DNA of 64,000 bases from Sodalis ligni (GTDB taxonomy: Bacteria; Pseudomonadota; Gammaproteobacteria; Enterobacterales; Enterobacteriaceae), in contig NZ_CP075169.1 in NCBI RefSeq assembly GCF_016865525.2, positions 6,138,337 to 6,202,336 of the forward strand. The letters are read 5' to 3'. A model generated the notes under the pieces. It worked only from the letters and a program-made list of their open reading frames with translations, did no database searches and had not been told where the DNA came from. Shown in pieces: positions 1-9,219 of the stretch (positions are counted from its first letter, which is position 1; each line of letters opens with the position of its first letter). The translations under genes and the position numbers were made by a program.

Positions 1-1896
1 GGAAAAAATACCGCTGATGGACAGGATACTGTCGCCGCTGTCACGCAGGTCGCGCACCGTATGGTTAACCGGTAGACCGGCGCCAACCGTGGCGTTATAG
101 AGCCAATGCCGCCCCGTTTTGGCAAAAGCGTCGCGAATTTGGCGATAATTATCTCCGCTGGAGGCCCCCGCCAGTTTATTGGCGCTGATGACATGAAAAC
201 CGTAGCTGGCGAAATCAAGATATTGATCCGCCAGGATTTCGCTGGCGGTCACATCCAGCACCACCAGATCGTCATAGGGATGCGCGCGCATCCAGAGAAA
301 CAGGTCTTCCGGATCCTGCTCAACGGCTTCATCGTTGAAGAAGGCCAGCGCCCGGCTGGCGTTGAGTCCCTCATAGTCAAGGAGGCTGCGCTGGCTGTCC
401 ACTACGCCGCTGAGGATAAATTCAAAGCCGGTACGGGCCGACAGGCTTTCCTGTTCGCGGGCAAACAGCTCCAGCCAGCGGGAGCCGATATTGCCTTTGC
501 CGAACAGCACCAGGCCGATGCGCTTTTCAGCGCGAAACAGCGAGGTGTGCAAGCCCTGGATAACATGTTCGGTGGGACCGACGCGCAATACCGCCACCAG
601 GCTGATGCCGTCTTCCGCCTGCCAGAAAAACTCCACCGGCTGATATTTAAGCTGCTGATAAAAACGGTGGCAGTGCAGGGGGTTTTTGGCGACGCCGGCC
701 CCCACCATAGCCACCAGCGCCAATCCTTCGCGCAGCTGCAATTGGCCGGGCAGGTCCGCCTTTTCCAGTACCTGATAGACACTGCCGGCCACCTCGGCGG
801 TATAGCAAAGCTGAATCAACCGACGATCGCGATGGACCCCCATGGCCAACGGTTTGATTTGCGTTCTTTTCAGAGCCGCATCAATCTCTTTTTGCGCCTG
901 GCTGAAATCATGCTGCGGCGCAACCGACAGCTCAATCAGGCAAACATCATCATGGCTGGTGACAATTTTGGCGCCGGTGCCTGACGCCAGCACCCTTTCT
1001 ATACGGGTCGATCCCTGTTCCGGCTGATAGCTGCAGCGCAGCATCAGGTCGATATCGCTGCCGGACACCGGCTGCAAGGTACGGGTATGGAGGACCGGCG
1101 CGGCCAACCGCGCCAATTCGCTGGCTTCATCAAGACGCAGTAGCGGCAGCAGGCAGGCATCCTTGACCTTGCGCGGATCGGCGCTGTACACCCCCGCCAC
1201 GTCACTCCAGATGGTGACTCGCGTTACCCCCGCCAGGGCGCCGATTTGGGTGGCGGAATAATCGCTGCCGTTACGCCCCAGCAATACCGTATCCCCCGCC
1301 TGGTTACGGCTGATAAATCCGGTTACCACCAGGCGCTTGTTGGGATATTGGGTCAAGATCCGCTGTAACAGCGGCCAGGAGAGGGCTTCGTCCACCTGCG
1401 GCTGTGCGGCATATTCGGCACGCAGGAAATCACGGGCATCTAGCCAGGCCGCATCGATATCCTGATGGTTGAGCACCGCGGCCATCAGCCGCGCAGACCA
1501 GATTTCCCCGTGTCCCACCACTTCAGCATAGACGGCTTCGGTCATCTTGCCGTCCAGCAACACCGCCAGGCGCTCGAGATCGCGCACAAACTCGGCGAAC
1601 CTCGCATCCGCCTGATCGGAGGGTAGCAGGCCGCTTATCAGTTGATGCTGATAACGACGGAGAGTTTGTTGGATCTGATGCGCGGAGATACGATCGCTCT
1701 GGCTGAATTTAAGCCAACTAATTAGTTGGTTAGTGGTGCTTCCCGCTGCGGAGACTACCATCAGATCGCCGGGTTGGCTGTATTCGGCCATAATGCCCGC
1801 CACCCGTTGATAACATTTCACATCCGCCAGACTGCTGCCGCCGAATTTATGCAGTTGCCTGCCCACCGGGCGTCCAATCGTCCCTAAAGCACTCAT
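1..1896 (-). CDS. metL: Bifunctional aspartokinase/homoserine dehydrogenase II, 3' end cut by window edge
   Basis: First and third steps of the aspartate pathway towards methionine: phosphorylation of aspartate and reduction of aspartate semialdehyde to homoserine. The reading frame is open for 632 codons from ATG at 1896 to base 1; the E. coli protein has about 810 residues, so the last 180 or so lie outside. The N-terminal kinase domain begins with the KFGGSSLA motif near residue 18. The dehydrogenase domain starts at LVLFGKGNIGSRW (Rossmann glycine loop) and the visible part ends just after the conserved NATVGAGLP segment. The start lies 2 bp after the metB stop, so the two genes form one metBL operon. 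Identity with E. coli MetL is very high throughout. Confidence 0.97.
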   Translation of the reverse strand, partial: MSALGTIGRPVGRQLHKFGGSSLADVKCYQRVAGIMAEYSQPGDLMVVSAAGSTTNQLISWLKFSQSDRISAHQIQQTLRRYQHQLISGLLPSDQADARFAEFVRDLERLAVLLDGKMTEAVYAEVVGHGEIWSARLMAAVLNHQDIDAAWLDARDFLRAEYAAQPQVDEALSWPLLQRILTQYPNKRLVVTGFISRNQAGDTVLLGRNGSDYSATQIGALAGVTRVTIWSDVAGVYSADPRKVKDACLLPLLRLDEASELARLAAPVLHTRTLQPVSGSDIDLMLRCSYQPEQGSTRIERVLASGTGAKIVTSHDDVCLIELSVAPQHDFSQAQKEIDAALKRTQIKPLAMGVHRDRRLIQLCYTAEVAGSVYQVLEKADLPGQLQLREGLALVAMVGAGVAKNPLHCHRFYQQLKYQPVEFFWQAEDGISLVAVLRVGPTEHVIQGLHTSLFRAEKRIGLVLFGKGNIGSRWLELFAREQESLSARTGFEFILSGVVDSQRSLLDYEGLNASRALAFFNDEAVEQDPEDLFLWMRAHPYDDLVVLDVTASEILADQYLDFASYGFHVISANKLAGASSGDNYRQIRDAFAKTGRHWLYNATVGAGLPVNHTVRDLRDSGDSILSISGIFS

Positions 1897-1898
1897 AC

Positions 1899-3059
1899 TT
1901 ACCTCTTAGTCGCTACCTGGAAGGCTTGTTCCAAATCAGCTATCAAATCTTCACTGTCTTCGATACCCACCGACAGACGCAATAGGGTTTCGCCGATACC
2001 GGCCGCCGCGCGCGCTTCCGGCGCCATGCCGGCATGGGTCATGGTCGCCGCATGGGAAATCAGGCTCTCCACACCGCCAAGGGATTCCGCCAGTGTGAAC
2101 AGCTCCAGGCTGGACAAAAAGCGTCGCAACACGGCTTCGTCGCCATCCAGTTCAAAGCTCAGCATGGCGCCGAAGCCCGACTGCTGGCGGCAGGCGATTT
2201 CATGGCCCGGATTGCCGGGCAACCCGGGATAATACAGTTTTTTTACCAGCGGCTGCCGCTGCAAGTAGTCCACTATATCCTGGGCATTGCTTTGCTGCTG
2301 CCGAATGCGCGGATTCAGGGTACGAATCCCGCGCAACAGCAGATAGCTGTCGAAAGCGCCACCCGTAACGCCGATGTTATTAGCCCACCAGGCCAGTTCG
2401 GTGGCGAGGGCTTCATCTTTGGCAATCACCGCGCCGGCCACCACATCGGAATGTCCGTTCAGGTATTTGGTGCAGGAATGCACCACCAGATCGGCGCCCA
2501 ATGTGAGCGGTTGCTGCAGCGCCGGACTCATAAAGGTATTATCCGCCACGCAGATAGCGCCGACCTCATGGGCAGCCCGGCAAATAGCGGCGATTTCCAC
2601 TACCCTCAGCAACGGATTGCTCGGCGTCTCAATCAGCACCAGCTTGGGATGTTCGGCCAGTGCCGCCCTCAGCGCCGCTTCATCACCCTGATCGACGAAT
2701 TTTACCCGATACGCGCCGCGTTTGCTCAGACTATCGAACAGGCGATAGCTTCCGCCATAACAATCATGAGGCGCCACCAGCAAATCGCCGGGCTGAAGGA
2801 AGACCGTGCAAACCAGATGTATCGCCGACATACCGCTGCTGGTCAGTACCGCGCCGGCGCCATTCTCCAAATCAGCCAAGGCCCTCTGCACGATATCACG
2901 GGTCGGATTGCCCCGCCGGGAGTAGTCATGCGCGCGGGGTTGATTGAAATCCACGAAGTTATAGGTGCTGGAAAGCGTGATTGGCGGAACAACGCAACCG
3001 AACTGTTCATCATCATTAAGCCCGCTGCGAACTGCGATTGTGGCCTGTTTGCGCGTCAT
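1899..3059 (-). CDS. metB: Cystathionine gamma-synthase
   Basis: Pyridoxal-phosphate enzyme joining O-succinylhomoserine and cysteine to cystathionine in methionine synthesis. The 386 residues equal the E. coli length and begin MTRKQATIAVRSGLN. The PLP lysine lies in the typical HSCTKYLNGHSDV segment near residue 198, and the substrate-binding YSRRGNPTRD motif is at about residues 46-55. It is the first gene of metBL, diverges from metJ and should be repressed by MetJ with S-adenosylmethionine through the met boxes upstream. Confidence 0.98.
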   Translation of the reverse strand: MTRKQATIAVRSGLNDDEQFGCVVPPITLSSTYNFVDFNQPRAHDYSRRGNPTRDIVQRALADLENGAGAVLTSSGMSAIHLVCTVFLQPGDLLVAPHDCYGGSYRLFDSLSKRGAYRVKFVDQGDEAALRAALAEHPKLVLIETPSNPLLRVVEIAAICRAAHEVGAICVADNTFMSPALQQPLTLGADLVVHSCTKYLNGHSDVVAGAVIAKDEALATELAWWANNIGVTGGAFDSYLLLRGIRTLNPRIRQQQSNAQDIVDYLQRQPLVKKLYYPGLPGNPGHEIACRQQSGFGAMLSFELDGDEAVLRRFLSSLELFTLAESLGGVESLISHAATMTHAGMAPEARAAAGIGETLLRLSVGIEDSEDLIADLEQAFQVATKR

Positions 3060-3118
3060 GTACTCACATCCTGATCAGTGCTGGAGAGTGGAGGTAAAAG
3101 AGTAACCTCCTCTTAGAT

Positions 3119-3150
3119 AGACGTCAATACATCTGGACATCTAAACTTCT
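3119..3150. promoter_or_regulatory. Tandem met boxes (MetJ operator) between metB and metJ
   Basis: Four consecutive 8-bp units, AGACGTCA, ATACATCT, GGACATCT and AAACTTCT, match the met-box consensus AGACGTCT at 7, 6, 6 and 6 positions. This is the usual position of the MetJ operator in the metB/metJ divergent region. A weak fifth unit may follow at 3151-3158. MetJ dimers bind such arrays cooperatively with S-adenosylmethionine as co-repressor. Confidence 0.85.
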
Positions 3151-3383
3151 TAGCGTATAGATTGAGCAAATTATCAATAACAGCTAAAATTATGCGGGTT
3201 TAAAGTGTTAAAATCTAACCTCTCTTTTACCGTGGGTAATGGTAGCGGTCGAGTGCGTTATGATAGGAAAAGCTGATAAGTCGCAAAATAAGCGGGCGTG
3301 GAGTAGTGAGTAACACGAAGTTCCGGCATAATTGGCTCGTTTTTAGCGAATTTTAATCATTTTATGAGAAATTAAGGTATCCC

Positions 3384-3701
3384 ATGGCGGAATGGAAAGG
3401 CGAATATGTCAGCCCTTATGCTGAACATGGTAAAAAAAGTGAGCAGGTTAAAAAAATTACGGTATCCATTCCGCTGAAGGTTCTGAAAATTCTTACTGAC
3501 GAAAGAACCCGGCGGCAGGTTAATAATTTACGTCACGCCACCAACAGTGAACTGCTTTGCGAAGCCTTCCTGCACGCATTCACCGGCCAGCCATTGCCCG
3601 ATGATAACGATCTTCGCAAAGAGCGAAACGATGAAATACCGGAAGTAGCCAAAGAGATGATGCGCGAAATGGGTATTGATCCTGAGACTTGGGATTATTA
3701 A
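3384..3701 (+). CDS. metJ: Methionine repressor MetJ
   Basis: Ribbon-helix-helix transcription repressor of the methionine regulon, with S-adenosylmethionine as co-repressor. The 105 residues equal the E. coli length. The DNA-binding beta strand [13 protein letters not shown] is at about residues 23-35, followed by the conserved [20 protein letters not shown] helices. It diverges from metBL across 324 bp holding the met boxes. Downstream, 3702-3870 is a 169-bp spacer with no gene before the convergent T6SS cluster. Confidence 0.99.
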   Translation: MAEWKGEYVSPYAEHGKKSEQVKKITVSIPLKVLKILTDERTRRQVNNLRHATNSELLCEAFLHAFTGQPLPDDNDLRKERNDEIPEVAKEMMREMGIDPETWDY

Positions 3702-3870
3702 CGCATTATATGCCGTGACAGCGCGCATGGCGTAATTGCCGATTTGTCCCGGGCGTTCACGGGATTAATTCCATGAGCCTGACGAACCGGCGGAATTCTC
3801 TCCGGAAAGGATGCAACACAAGCTCGGCCGGCATATGAAAATACAAGAAATAGTATCCGGCCGCCGGCGT

Positions 3871-5241
3871 TCATTCCAAATCGGTCATCAAGGCAAAGCG
3901 GTTGAGCAACTGGCTAAAACGCCGTTCAATCTGCTGACGCAAAACAGGCGACGGCTCCTCTCCCGTCTGGATCTGCTCATGATATTGCCGCAACAGTTCT
4001 TCCAGCGGCAGTGTGCGATGCAATGGTTGCTGGATGGAGAAGACCGCGGTTTTAAGGGCCGACACCGTCATGTAGCGGCCCTTGGATTGCTCCAGTTGGT
4101 TTAATTGTTGCCCCAGCTGTTCCAGGCGTGTACGCGCCAAAAAAAAATTTGCCAATTCTTCTTCGGGCGTTGCATTGGCCAAACGCTGCCGGCGCCAATC
4201 AGCGGAGAGGCGCTTGATCCGCTCGCTATAAGGCCATAATTGACGAACCTGCGCTAATAAGCCATCGCCATGGCGGTGCGCCCATAATGGCGGCAGTCCC
4301 GCCAGCTGTTCCAACCGTGCCCCGGTGGCCTGTATCACCGCCGGCTTGGCCTGCGCCCGCTCCGCCGGCGAATGATGCTGCTCCAGGACATTAATTCTGC
4401 GTGACGGTAACGCGGCCGGCAAGGGTTGCGTTGTTGCCAGCAGGGTTTGGTCCAGGGTTTCTGCGGAATGCCGTTGTATCAGCATGCATCCCGCTACAGT
4501 CAGGGCAGTGATGAATATGCCCGCCGCAAAACCTTGCCAGGCTTTCCAGCGCGGCGGCGTAAGTTCGGCGACATGTATGCGCGGATGCGCCTGGTTTTTG
4601 GTTTCGGCAATATAGATGAGGGGTTCACTTTCCAATCCGGTCATGGAAGAGATGGCCAAAAGGTGATTAGACCCGCCGGGCAGCGGCGGGTTATCCGCCC
4701 TGATAGGGGAATCGTCGGTGTGTTCCAGACGCAGCGCGGTATCATGGATGGTTTGCCGCAAGATATCCAATTTGCAAAGATGATTGAGTTCGAGAGTGCG
4801 CAACGCATCGCAAATCGTCTCCATCCCCCGATCGGCACGGTATAACAGGGCCAAATCTCCGTAGTCCACGTGGATCATACGCCAGACCTGCTGCAACCGC
4901 TCGCAGAGACCCGCCAGCAGCGCCACTCTTGCATGGGTTGGCCGGGGCCAGAAAACTGCCCATTGCTGGATAACCAATGCCGCTATCAGTTCAACGCCCT
5001 CGCACAATCCCGCCAGACCCGCCACTCGGGCTCGCGCCAACGTAAAATCCACCGCGGTATGCAGTTCAACGCCGTTTCGGCGGAACAGCGCCAGGCAAAG
5101 TTGTTCAATGCGTAGCCAGTCCACGTCCGGGCGGGCGGGATGATGTAATTTATCCAACTCATCACGCAATGCGGTAAATTCGGTAAAACCACGGGGATCG
5201 CCGCCGGTGCTGACCCTATGGCCGGTGGTCATCAATGACAT
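3871..5241 (-). CDS. T6SS ImpA-N/VasL-type protein (TagA-like), last gene of the cluster
   Basis: This 456-residue protein has an ImpA-type N-terminal domain (start DPRGFTEFTALRDELDKLHHP, then the WLRIEQLCLALFRRNG and GLAGLCEGVELIAALV helices), a single hydrophobic segment at about residues 235-255 (AGIFITALTVAGCMLI) and a C-terminal helical region containing the ERIKRLSADWR and RLEQLGQQLNQLEQSKGRY segments. ImpA-N with a central membrane segment and a VasL-type C terminus is the layout of TagA/VasL proteins, which relate to TssA. In enteroaggregative E. coli, TagA stops and holds the extended sheath at the far membrane. The same role here is inference. It is the promoter-distal gene, 146 bp after tssE and separated from it by a long inverted repeat. 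Confidence 0.8.
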   Translation of the reverse strand: MSLMTTGHRVSTGGDPRGFTEFTALRDELDKLHHPARPDVDWLRIEQLCLALFRRNGVELHTAVDFTLARARVAGLAGLCEGVELIAALVIQQWAVFWPRPTHARVALLAGLCERLQQVWRMIHVDYGDLALLYRADRGMETICDALRTLELNHLCKLDILRQTIHDTALRLEHTDDSPIRADNPPLPGGSNHLLAISSMTGLESEPLIYIAETKNQAHPRIHVAELTPPRWKAWQGFAAGIFITALTVAGCMLIQRHSAETLDQTLLATTQPLPAALPSRRINVLEQHHSPAERAQAKPAVIQATGARLEQLAGLPPLWAHRHGDGLLAQVRQLWPYSERIKRLSADWRRQRLANATPEEELANFFLARTRLEQLGQQLNQLEQSKGRYMTVSALKTAVFSIQQPLHRTLPLEELLRQYHEQIQTGEEPSPVLRQQIERRFSQLLNRFALMTDLE

Positions 5242-5282
5242 AACGCCTCTGCCTAAATTATTAATTTCATTGAATTAAAGCT

Positions 5283-5359
5283 GTTTCAGACGGCCGGTGA
5301 TTCTGCACTTCCGGCATGAATTCACCACCGGTCCCCGCCTTGGGCGGCCAGTCTGAAAC
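5283..5359. repeat. Long intergenic inverted repeat between tssE and the TagA-like gene
   Basis: GTTTCAGAC at 5283-5291 is exactly complementary to GTCTGAAAC at 5351-5359. Inside this pair, a GGTGA near 5297 can pair with TTCACC near 5321, giving a nested hairpin of about 77 nt. It fills most of the spacer after tssE. No T-run follows on the minus strand, so mRNA processing or stability fits better than termination. Confidence 0.55.
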
Positions 5360-5387
5360 CAGAGCAAATGCAAGACGAAACGCATTA

Positions 5388-5822
5388 TCAGATTAAAAAG
5401 CGCTGTTGCCGGAGATGGCGAACAAGCATTTTACCTTGAGCGCTAAAGGTGGTACCGAAGGTGATTGGGCCGATGCCTTTGAGCTCCGCTTCAATGGAAT
5501 ATTCCAACTGCCCCGGAAGACATTGTGGCAACAGACTAATGGCAACGCCTTCCAGGCGCGGTTCGTATTTCAGCAGTACTAATGTCATGGTGGTTAGCAG
5601 GCTATATGCCGAACCGGGCATGCCCTGCAGGATTTGACTCATATCCGGCAGACCGTAATCCGGCAAATGGCTGAGAGTGCCGGCCCGGCAATTAAGAATG
5701 CGCTGCAGATTGTCCAGCACGGAGAGGATGACCTGATCGCTGCCGCTAATTTGATGCAGTTCCATCTCGCCGCTGAAATTGTGCATCATCATTTCATAAA
5801 GCGAGGGATTTTGATGTTGCAT
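5388..5822 (-). CDS. tssE: T6SS baseplate protein TssE (gp25-like)
   Basis: The 144-residue protein has the gp25/TssE fold signature: LSHLPDYGLPDM near residues 55-66, then an arginine-containing EPRLEGV and the C-terminal FGTTFSAQG. TssE is a T4 gp25-like wedge subunit of the cytoplasmic baseplate from which the sheath grows. It starts 3 bp after the tssJ stop, consistent with translational coupling. No disruption is visible. Confidence 0.9.
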   Translation of the reverse strand: MQHQNPSLYEMMMHNFSGEMELHQISGSDQVILSVLDNLQRILNCRAGTLSHLPDYGLPDMSQILQGMPGSAYSLLTTMTLVLLKYEPRLEGVAISLLPQCLPGQLEYSIEAELKGIGPITFGTTFSAQGKMLVRHLRQQRFLI

Positions 5823-5825
5823 TTT

Positions 5826-6362
5826 TTATTCCTTCGGCGCTTTCAGGCTCAGGGTATTCTCCCCCAGTTCAATCACGCGTGGGCTATCCGGATCCAACTG
5901 CTCACGGGGGATAATAATACGCCAGGTGTTCTTTACCGTATCCGGCGAGCGGAACAACCCGACCACCGCCACACACTTCGCCTCTTTTTCCATTGGCATA
6001 TCAAGCTGTGCGCCTTCGCCCGGCTTCACCACCACTTCCCGCCAAGACAAAATATCTTCCCGCAGCAAGGTTTCACCATCGGTCAGCAGGCGTTGGTAGG
6101 TCGCTTTCTCTAACTTGCTACCGTCGCGAAGCTGATAGACCCGTACCATAGTCGGTACCGACAGGGCAGTCATATCTGTTTCATCAGTATTCAATGACGC
6201 CCGAGCGCTGAAATCCAGATACAACGTCTTGATTTGTTTGTATAAAATAGCTTTAGCGACGGAACCGGTGCCGTCCACCACGCTTTGCGTCAGGCCGCAG
6301 CCGCTCAGCGACGAAATGATAAAGGTTAATACAAGCGGAGTTTTAAAAGCGATAACGGACAT
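5826..6362 (-). CDS. tssJ: T6SS outer-membrane lipoprotein TssJ
   Basis: Lipoprotein of the TssJLM membrane complex, anchored in the outer membrane and bound to the TssM periplasmic domain. I chose the ATG at 6362 (MSVIAFK), giving 178 residues with an N-terminal hydrophobic stretch and lipobox LSGC; an in-frame ATG at 6380 would add six residues. The transthyretin-like body carries the family pattern VRVYQL...F/YQRLLTD...LLREDI. The start overlaps the tssG 3' end by 20 bp. Confidence 0.9.
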   Translation of the reverse strand: MSVIAFKTPLVLTFIISSLSGCGLTQSVVDGTGSVAKAILYKQIKTLYLDFSARASLNTDETDMTALSVPTMVRVYQLRDGSKLEKATYQRLLTDGETLLREDILSWREVVVKPGEGAQLDMPMEKEAKCVAVVGLFRSPDTVKNTWRIIIPREQLDPDSPRVIELGENTLSLKAPKE

Positions 6363-7449
6363 TCTGACACTCCATTGCAACAGTATTCGGCTGTAATCCC
6401 TGATAGCGCCCCAGGCCGATGGTGATGGCAGCAGGTATAGCCGACGAAGGTTCGGCGGGCCTCAGTCCAAGCACGCCGGTTAACCCCAATTGCACCTGTT
6501 TTCCGCCCAGTACCGGCGCCGGTAAACAGCAGCTGGACAGCCTCAGCTTTAAACGGACCGAACAACGCCAGCCCAGATAAACCCTCAGCAAAACCAGTAA
6601 ATCCCGCTGCAAGGGGCCGCCCGGCAACCAGTCCCGCGCCTCATTGGGATTTTCCGTTGCTAACGTCAGTAACAGTTGGCTGTTGACATCCCACCCCGAG
6701 CCGCCAAGCACCACCCGTTGACTTAGATTTACCCTACGGGTTTTATCCAGGGCCGCCGCGGGAGTCAGGGTGATTTTTTGCGGCCAGTGAGGTGTCACCG
6801 AAGCAACAGTATCGGGTGCCAGCAGGGCTACCAGCGCTACCATTCCTTCCGTGGTGCGGGTCGGCAGACGCATCAGGCCAAGCAGCGCCAGAAATCGCGA
6901 CATCGGTGTGGCGATATGAGCTGCCGTCCCCGGTATCCCCAGGCCAATCAGCCCCAGCAGACATTGGGAGATGGCATCCGTGCCGCCGGCGGCAAACGTG
7001 GCCGGATAGGAATACTTACGCCAGATACGATAAAATTGAGTAAAGATGCGGTGGTTAAAGATATCGAGGAAGGCTTCAAGGGCCTCATGCCCTTCCCGCT
7101 GGCGGGTGATATCATCCAGGTACGGCGTCGGTAACGGCGAATCCACGCCGTACAATCCGAGAAAGGAGGTTCGTACCGTGGCCGGGCGTCCGGGGCGTTC
7201 TCCATCGGTCTCGATGGCTTTCAATTCGCTGACCGGAAACCCCATGCCGGGATGAGGCCTGAAACGCACCGGATCGTTTGCCGGGTCGGCGGTACTGCCC
7301 AAAGGAAGGCTATCCGGCACAGCCAGTTCCACCAGTTGGCAAAAACGGTATACATCCACCTCAGCCATCCGATCGGCCATCGCTTCAACCAGCCGGGTAG
7401 CCCTCAGCCGGGCACCCGCTGACTGTGGTTCTCTTTCCATCGCAAACAT
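6343..7449 (-). CDS. tssG: T6SS baseplate protein TssG
   Basis: Baseplate wedge component that with TssF and TssE forms the T4 gp6/gp7/gp25-like complex. The 368 residues show the family FRPHPGMGFPVSE and FLGLYGVDSPLPTPYLD segments, and the C-terminal pattern LPAPVLGGKQVQLGLTGVLG ending in a LGRYQGL segment. The ATG at 7449 overlaps tssF by 46 bp; an ATG at 7440 is a possible alternative. The last dozen residues run past the usual C-terminal segment into the tssJ start. Confidence 0.92.
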   Translation of the reverse strand: MFAMEREPQSAGARLRATRLVEAMADRMAEVDVYRFCQLVELAVPDSLPLGSTADPANDPVRFRPHPGMGFPVSELKAIETDGERPGRPATVRTSFLGLYGVDSPLPTPYLDDITRQREGHEALEAFLDIFNHRIFTQFYRIWRKYSYPATFAAGGTDAISQCLLGLIGLGIPGTAAHIATPMSRFLALLGLMRLPTRTTEGMVALVALLAPDTVASVTPHWPQKITLTPAAALDKTRRVNLSQRVVLGGSGWDVNSQLLLTLATENPNEARDWLPGGPLQRDLLVLLRVYLGWRCSVRLKLRLSSCCLPAPVLGGKQVQLGLTGVLGLRPAEPSSAIPAAITIGLGRYQGLQPNTVAMECQNVRYRF

Positions 7450-9167
7450 GTTCCCAAGGGTTGAAGATTTAGCGTGAGCCGGGTAAAGAGATGAACATCA
7501 GCGTACAGCGCAAAGAAACGGCTGAGCATCTCGCCGAACAGGCTGATATCCCCTTCGCCGGCAAAACCGTTGCTATCAAGAGTGATTTCGATATCGACGC
7601 CTCGCAGCAGGAAGCCTTTTTCGAATCGTTGTGCCAAATGGTGTTTCACCTCGACTATGGCGGCCAGGCGACGGCGGTTGAGTTCATCTTCCGTCCAGTC
7701 ATAAAGCGCCAGCGTGCCCCGCAGCACTTCAGCATTGTCCATCATCGACAGGAAATTCGATCCCAGATGACTCAATACCCGCCAGTGGAAGCGATCCCGG
7801 TTCGGAGGATAACAAGGATGGGTGGGCGCGCACAGATTGCGCACGGCGAGGCCGGTTTGCGTGGATTGCACTACCGTATCCAGCAGAGTGCTTTGCAACG
7901 CCTTGCGTGGCAGTTGTCCATTAGTGCCGGTCAATGTCAGGGACAGGCACTCATTGGCGCTGAGTTTGTCGGTGTCGAACGCCTCGCCGCCCAAAATCAG
8001 CCAGGTATCGTGTATACCGCTGGCGCCGCGTTTGACGCGGGAATGGAAATAGCGCTCCGGCGCCTGCGCACGCAGCATGCCACCCTTGTGGCGAAAGCTG
8101 CTGAACGGTACATATTCTTGATGTCCGCTGTGTTTGGAGGAAATCACGCTGTCCACTGAATAGATTTCAGTATGGCCGTCCTGCATGCGCATGGGCCGCA
8201 GCAGATAATCGGTTGCCAACGGAGAAAGCGTCAACGGATCGGCCTCGAGGGGAAACAGGTTTATCACCGGCACGCAGTGCAGGCGGATACTTGTGGTATC
8301 GATCCGCAAGTCATGGCGCCATTGCTCGCTAAGCACCACGTCCAGCTCAAACCAGGGCATTCCCTGCGTTAAAACGATGTACTCCAGTCCGTGCAACGCT
8401 ACGAACATGAATTTTTCCCGGAACGTGAAGTATTCAAGCAACAATTGGTAGCCGCTGAAGGCACAGTCCCCTTTCGGCCACAGCCGATCCCGGTCGCCAA
8501 ACCCCAGCGGCGAAAAAAAGCCTTCCAGCGGCCGGCGGTCCGTGTCGCCGGCCAGCCGAATGTACATCCCCTGGGCTTTCAGCGTTAGCGCCCGATGCAG
8601 CGCGCAGGCCACCGTGCTGTCGGCATTGAGGTATAACGGCAGGCGGCACAGGTCAGTTTGGCTCCAATCCGCCAGTTCGCCGCAGCCGAACCGCAGCCGG
8701 ATGACAGAGCGGCCGTCCGGTTCGGTAACAACGCCGGCCGATTCCACAGACAGCGGCGTTAACGTCATGTCCTGGGTGGTGGTGTAGCGGCAGCGTGTCC
8801 CCCGAGGCCCCATGGGCCTGGACATCACCTCGAACCCGCGACCGACGATCTCACTGTGCTTCATCAGGCGCCGGTCTGGCGTCAATTCAACGATGGATAG
8901 CGACGGTATGGTGCGTAGATAGTGCGGCCACAGCAGGCTCACCAGCCCTTCGGTCAGCTCGGGCAGATCATCATCAAGCTTTTCACGCAGCCGCCCCATC
9001 AGGAAGGCAAATCCCTCAAACAGGCGCTCTACATAGGGATCGCGCGCGCCGACCTTGTCGAGGTTGAGCATCGCCGCCCGGTCAGGATGCGCTTCGGCGA
9101 ACTCCTTGCCCGCCTCATGCAGATAGCGCATTTCGGCGTCAAAATAACGCAGGGTCAAATCATCCAT
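7404..9167 (-). CDS. tssF: T6SS baseplate protein TssF
   Basis: Largest baseplate wedge subunit. The 587-residue protein starts MDDLTLRYFDAEMRYLHEAG, the conserved TssF N terminus, so I took the ATG at 9167 and not the upstream codon at 9314, which would add 49 atypical residues. Further family marks are the DPYVERLFEGFAFL and LPELTEGLVSLLWPHYLR segments. It lies 52 bp after tssA and overlaps tssG. Confidence 0.92.
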   Translation of the reverse strand: MDDLTLRYFDAEMRYLHEAGKEFAEAHPDRAAMLNLDKVGARDPYVERLFEGFAFLMGRLREKLDDDLPELTEGLVSLLWPHYLRTIPSLSIVELTPDRRLMKHSEIVGRGFEVMSRPMGPRGTRCRYTTTQDMTLTPLSVESAGVVTEPDGRSVIRLRFGCGELADWSQTDLCRLPLYLNADSTVACALHRALTLKAQGMYIRLAGDTDRRPLEGFFSPLGFGDRDRLWPKGDCAFSGYQLLLEYFTFREKFMFVALHGLEYIVLTQGMPWFELDVVLSEQWRHDLRIDTTSIRLHCVPVINLFPLEADPLTLSPLATDYLLRPMRMQDGHTEIYSVDSVISSKHSGHQEYVPFSSFRHKGGMLRAQAPERYFHSRVKRGASGIHDTWLILGGEAFDTDKLSANECLSLTLTGTNGQLPRKALQSTLLDTVVQSTQTGLAVRNLCAPTHPCYPPNRDRFHWRVLSHLGSNFLSMMDNAEVLRGTLALYDWTEDELNRRRLAAIVEVKHHLAQRFEKGFLLRGVDIEITLDSNGFAGEGDISLFGEMLSRFFALYADVHLFTRLTLNLQPLGTCLRWKENHSQRVPG

Positions 9168-9219
9168 GGGGAAAATTCTCATTAAAAGAGGGCAATATAA
9201 AAATCGGATTTGATAGAAA

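Noticed and set aside
106..984. 292-codon plus-strand open frame
   Set aside because: It is antisense to metL, whose minus-strand frame is fully conserved; no family match.
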